Origin: Diprion similis | Lineage: Eukaryota; Arthropoda; Insecta; Hymenoptera; Diprionidae | Assembly (NCBI RefSeq): GCF_021155765.1 | Contig: NC_060114.1 | Coordinates: 11,189,001 to 11,253,000 of the forward strand | Direction: 5' to 3' | DNA: 64,000 bases | In this document: positions 61,901 to 64,000 of the stretch, piece after piece | How positions within the stretch are numbered: the first letter of the stretch is position 1 | Layout: every line of letters starts with the position of its first letter | The notes under the pieces: model-generated | Database searches by the model: none | Told to the model about the DNA's origin: nothing | The model's input: the letters and a program-made list of their open reading frames with translations, nothing else | Made by a program: the position numbers and the translations under genes

Positions 61901-62508
61901 ACATAGACACCAAATCATATTCAGGCATCGTCGATTGAATAGTTCAAGAAAAGGCCGTTAGGTGGATCGCTTCTGTTTAATAAAACGCAGTAGCAGTCTA
62001 AATGCAGATTCGATATAAATGGTTAGGAATATCGAACTATAATTATCAGCATTTAATTTACCGAAACGATTCCATATCGGTAAAATTAAAGCAATGATCG
62101 TAAGAAGTTAAATCCGATAACTGTCGCGCGCCCTTTGCCCTATACACTGCTCGAATGTTCCATGCGTAAAAAATTGTTAATAAAATGAAGAGACACGATT
62201 CGTCGAAAACAGCGGTAATAAACGTCCAGCAACTGGATTTGTAATTTTGTACAAAGCCTCGATGAAGACATGACGTTGAAATTAATCAGCGTTGAAAGCG
62301 TTACGATTCTGTTACCTAACACTCTAACCTCTTATCAGACACGACGGAACTTCCGACCGCGCATTATGATGTTGCGAATGATAGTTTTAGCGGACTTAAA
62401 TACAAGACTTTCTCGGTACCTTAGGATTGCGATTTTGCCGAGTTGATAGAAATTCTCTATTGCCCTTCTCCCGAGTCTCACCGTCGCTGGAAAGCCGAAT
62501 GTTGCCAT
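58913..62508 (-). CDS. GRPEL1: Mitochondrial GrpE homologue (nucleotide exchange factor of mtHsp70), 4 exons
   Basis: Exons on the minus strand: 62508-62420, 61369-60922, 59854-59771 and 59020-58913. Phases agree (exon 1 ends AG, exon 2 begins G, making Arg30), giving 242 aa. GrpE releases ADP from matrix Hsp70, driving presequence import and folding (Drosophila Roe1, yeast Mge1). Exon 1 supplies a Ser-poor, Arg-containing N-terminus (MATFGFPATVRLGRRAIENF...) suited to a mitochondrial presequence. Next comes a coiled-coil (EKKLNLELEALNKDLAEYKD) and the core YKRALADGENLRVRLTKQ, FCKDLLEVADILNKATESVP and NPHLKSLYEGLSMTEAQLQK. The beta domain is VFTKHGLVSLNP, NQHEALFQQ, then EVEGKAPGTVVVVSKVGYKL ending RPALVGVAKA. 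Introns 2 and 3 carry transposable elements. The gene is convergent with MLH1. Confidence 0.97.
59073..59656 (+). mobile_element. Nonautonomous pogo/Tigger-like DNA transposon remnant
   Basis: The left end begins CCGCGTTGACGGAAATATAA at 59073. The right end is the inverted match (TTATATTCGGGCCAGCACGG, ending 59656). The ends pair over about 27 bp and are flanked by TA on both sides (59071-72, 59657-58), the Tc1/mariner/pogo target site. Inside, a plus frame at 59412-59609 encodes SYDAKFEVIVMREAENTNNC followed by HGTSEKNGRDWREMRQELK. This fits the helix-turn-helix DNA-binding domain (BrkDBD/CENP-B type) found at the N-terminus of pogo/Tigger transposases. No DDE catalytic domain is present, so the 584-bp copy is an internally deleted, immobile derivative. 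It occupies most of GrpE intron 3. The superfamily name rests on motif recognition and TA duplication. Confidence 0.7.
60057..60882. mobile_element. 826-bp foldback/MITE element with ~300-bp inverted arms
   Basis: It begins GGGTGCTTCATTTGAAACG (60057) and ends CGTTTCAAATAAAGCACCC (60882), flanked by TA on both sides (60055-56, 60883-84). The left arm (to about 60358) and right arm (from about 60583) are inverted copies along their full ~300 bp, differing at only a few positions by eye, with a ~225-bp centre. It encodes no transposase; the frame at 60311-60544 is fortuitous. TA duplication points to a Tc1/mariner-class nonautonomous element. It lies in GrpE intron 2 and makes up more than three quarters of it. 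Confidence 0.85.
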
Positions 62509-64000
62509 GATACTCGTGAGTTTTTGCCTAAACGCACCCAGGATGACGAAATATTAACCTCGTATAACCCAACGTGCCGGGTTCAGACTGCTGCATGCGT
62601 AGGACGTGCTGCTCGTGCTGCTCATCTTGTGTTTAAAAACGCCACCTGATCGTCGAAGGGTGGAATACTTGGCCATGCGACTGGCTTTAGTATTCTACCA
62701 TTCGTCGATATGATGACTCGATGATTCTACGTAACGGTAGATACTAAAGAGATTCTAGGATTTTGTTTTATCGACCGTGCACGATGGCCATTTACCATTC
62801 ATCGTTTTTCAGTTGTTCGAATGTATCGTTGACTGGAGGTTAAACGACGCATTCACTAGGCTCATTGACTACTAGGTCTGAAGTAAATATTCCGCCATTT
62901 TAATAGCATTTATATTGCGTATTATCAGCAGGATTTAATTATTTTTTTTTTTTTTTATTAATGATTGTCTGAATCGAGAATCTGCCTCCTGCATCTCGTA
63001 ATTGTAGTTGATTAAAACAGACGTTACTTTATTACATAATATTTTAGAAAATCTGGATTCCAGTATTAAACTGATCAAAAGGAGCGTTCACTGATTGCAA
63101 ATTCTCAAAATTTTATTATGAAAAGTATTCATTTCACGGTGTATGCAATTCAAAGTCTATGGAACGATTTAACCACGTTTTTATCCACTCGCTCTCTTAT
63201 CTTCTATTTGTTTGGTTGTTTGTCTGTTCGGTACAAATTTCGCAATAGATTTTTTTTTTTTTGTATTTGTCGTTGCCGTTATGCTGTGCGCTAAATTATT
63301 ACTACGCAAATAGATAATTTGGAAGATGATTGAACATATTAATGGGAGAGATTATAGGTAAAACACTGAATATTATTAGTGTTCTATGCCACACTTTCGT
63401 AATCTGGAAACTATTCTATATTCTCTATCGATAAAATAGAATCGATCAGAAAAATAGAAAAATCATTCAAGTTGTATTTGCACTTGATTTTATCCGTGAC
63501 TTCGGTCATATTGCGGAATATATTTTAACAACTTTTTTAACAAATTTTTTAGTATAAATGGGTTATCGACGCAACACTATTTATACCGTGTACAGAAACC
63601 ACCGAGCATTTACCCGCAGAGTTTTCCAGGCTGACTGATGCCTATAGTGAATCAACGAGAAAGAACGAGGTGGAGTTAGTTTTGGTGGTGGCGAACATTT
63701 ATTTACCAAAATTTATAACTGAGTCATGAGAATCAGACCCAAATTATTGGAACCCCCCCTCCCCTAGTTTCATGCTGGGTACTTCGCAAAATGTGGAACA
63801 AATGAACACAAATTTATACCAAATCAACGGAGAATCGAAAAAGATTTTACCTAATATCAAACGGGGAAATCGTACTGCTCAGTGCGATTGACATTTAAAC
63901 TTAGTTGAGATCATAGAAGTGTGTTCAAGTAGTAACTTCATTCGTTAGAAAATCAAATGTTTTCTCTAGAAGCGTTGAAGCACTTTACCACTTTGCTACT
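62509..64000. other. Upstream region of GrpE gene and right edge of window
   Basis: The first ~150 bp upstream of the GrpE start are GC-richer and probably hold its promoter and 5' UTR; no TATA box was found on the minus strand. The rest is AT-rich with poly(T) runs near 62942 and 63250. No gene or element is recognised to the end of the window. Confidence 0.5.

Overview
This window is a eukaryotic genomic segment: AT-rich, with spliced genes, GT-AG introns, AATAAA poly(A) signals, TATA/TCAGT-type core promoters and many decayed repeats. Metazoan MLH1, mitochondrial GrpE and alpha-arrestin (ARRDC) genes, together with interstitial TTAGG (insect telomere motif) runs, indicate an insect. Hymenoptera fits well, but that is an inference and the species cannot be read from the sequence alone.

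Layout. 1-22.9 kb: no gene I can defend. It holds microsatellites, a nested GATTTCAA minisatellite (10.16-10.59 kb) and three tandem copies of a ~329 bp unit carrying TTAGG runs (12.77-13.78 kb). 22.96-30.06 kb: three same-strand, unrecognised genes that look lineage-specific: a 505-aa basic protein with a Cys-rich tail, a 143-aa His/Arg-rich protein and a ~215-aa Cys-rich protein. 31.96-32.30 kb: a very compact putative transcription unit (TATA box, Inr, first-ATG 37-aa ORF, AATAAA). 36.6-40.3 kb and 47.9-50.3 kb: two alpha-arrestin paralogues, same strand, same exon phases, with different C-terminal tails. 51.3-52.5 kb: an unidentified exon or pair of exons. 54.07-57.81 kb: complete MLH1 in nine exons. 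58.91-62.51 kb, minus strand, convergent with MLH1: complete mitochondrial GrpE co-chaperone (GRPEL1/Roe1) in four exons. Its short introns have been inflated by a pogo/Tigger-like DNA element and by an 826-bp element that is mostly two ~300-bp inverted arms.

The genes do not form an operon or pathway. MLH1 acts in nuclear mismatch repair, GrpE in mitochondrial protein import and folding with mtHsp70, and the arrestins in ubiquitin-dependent trafficking. The most novel material is the Cys/His-rich cluster, the compact 32-kb unit, the unidentified 51-52 kb ORF and the repeat structures. All exon joins were made by hand from splice motifs and reading phase; no transcript or database evidence was available.
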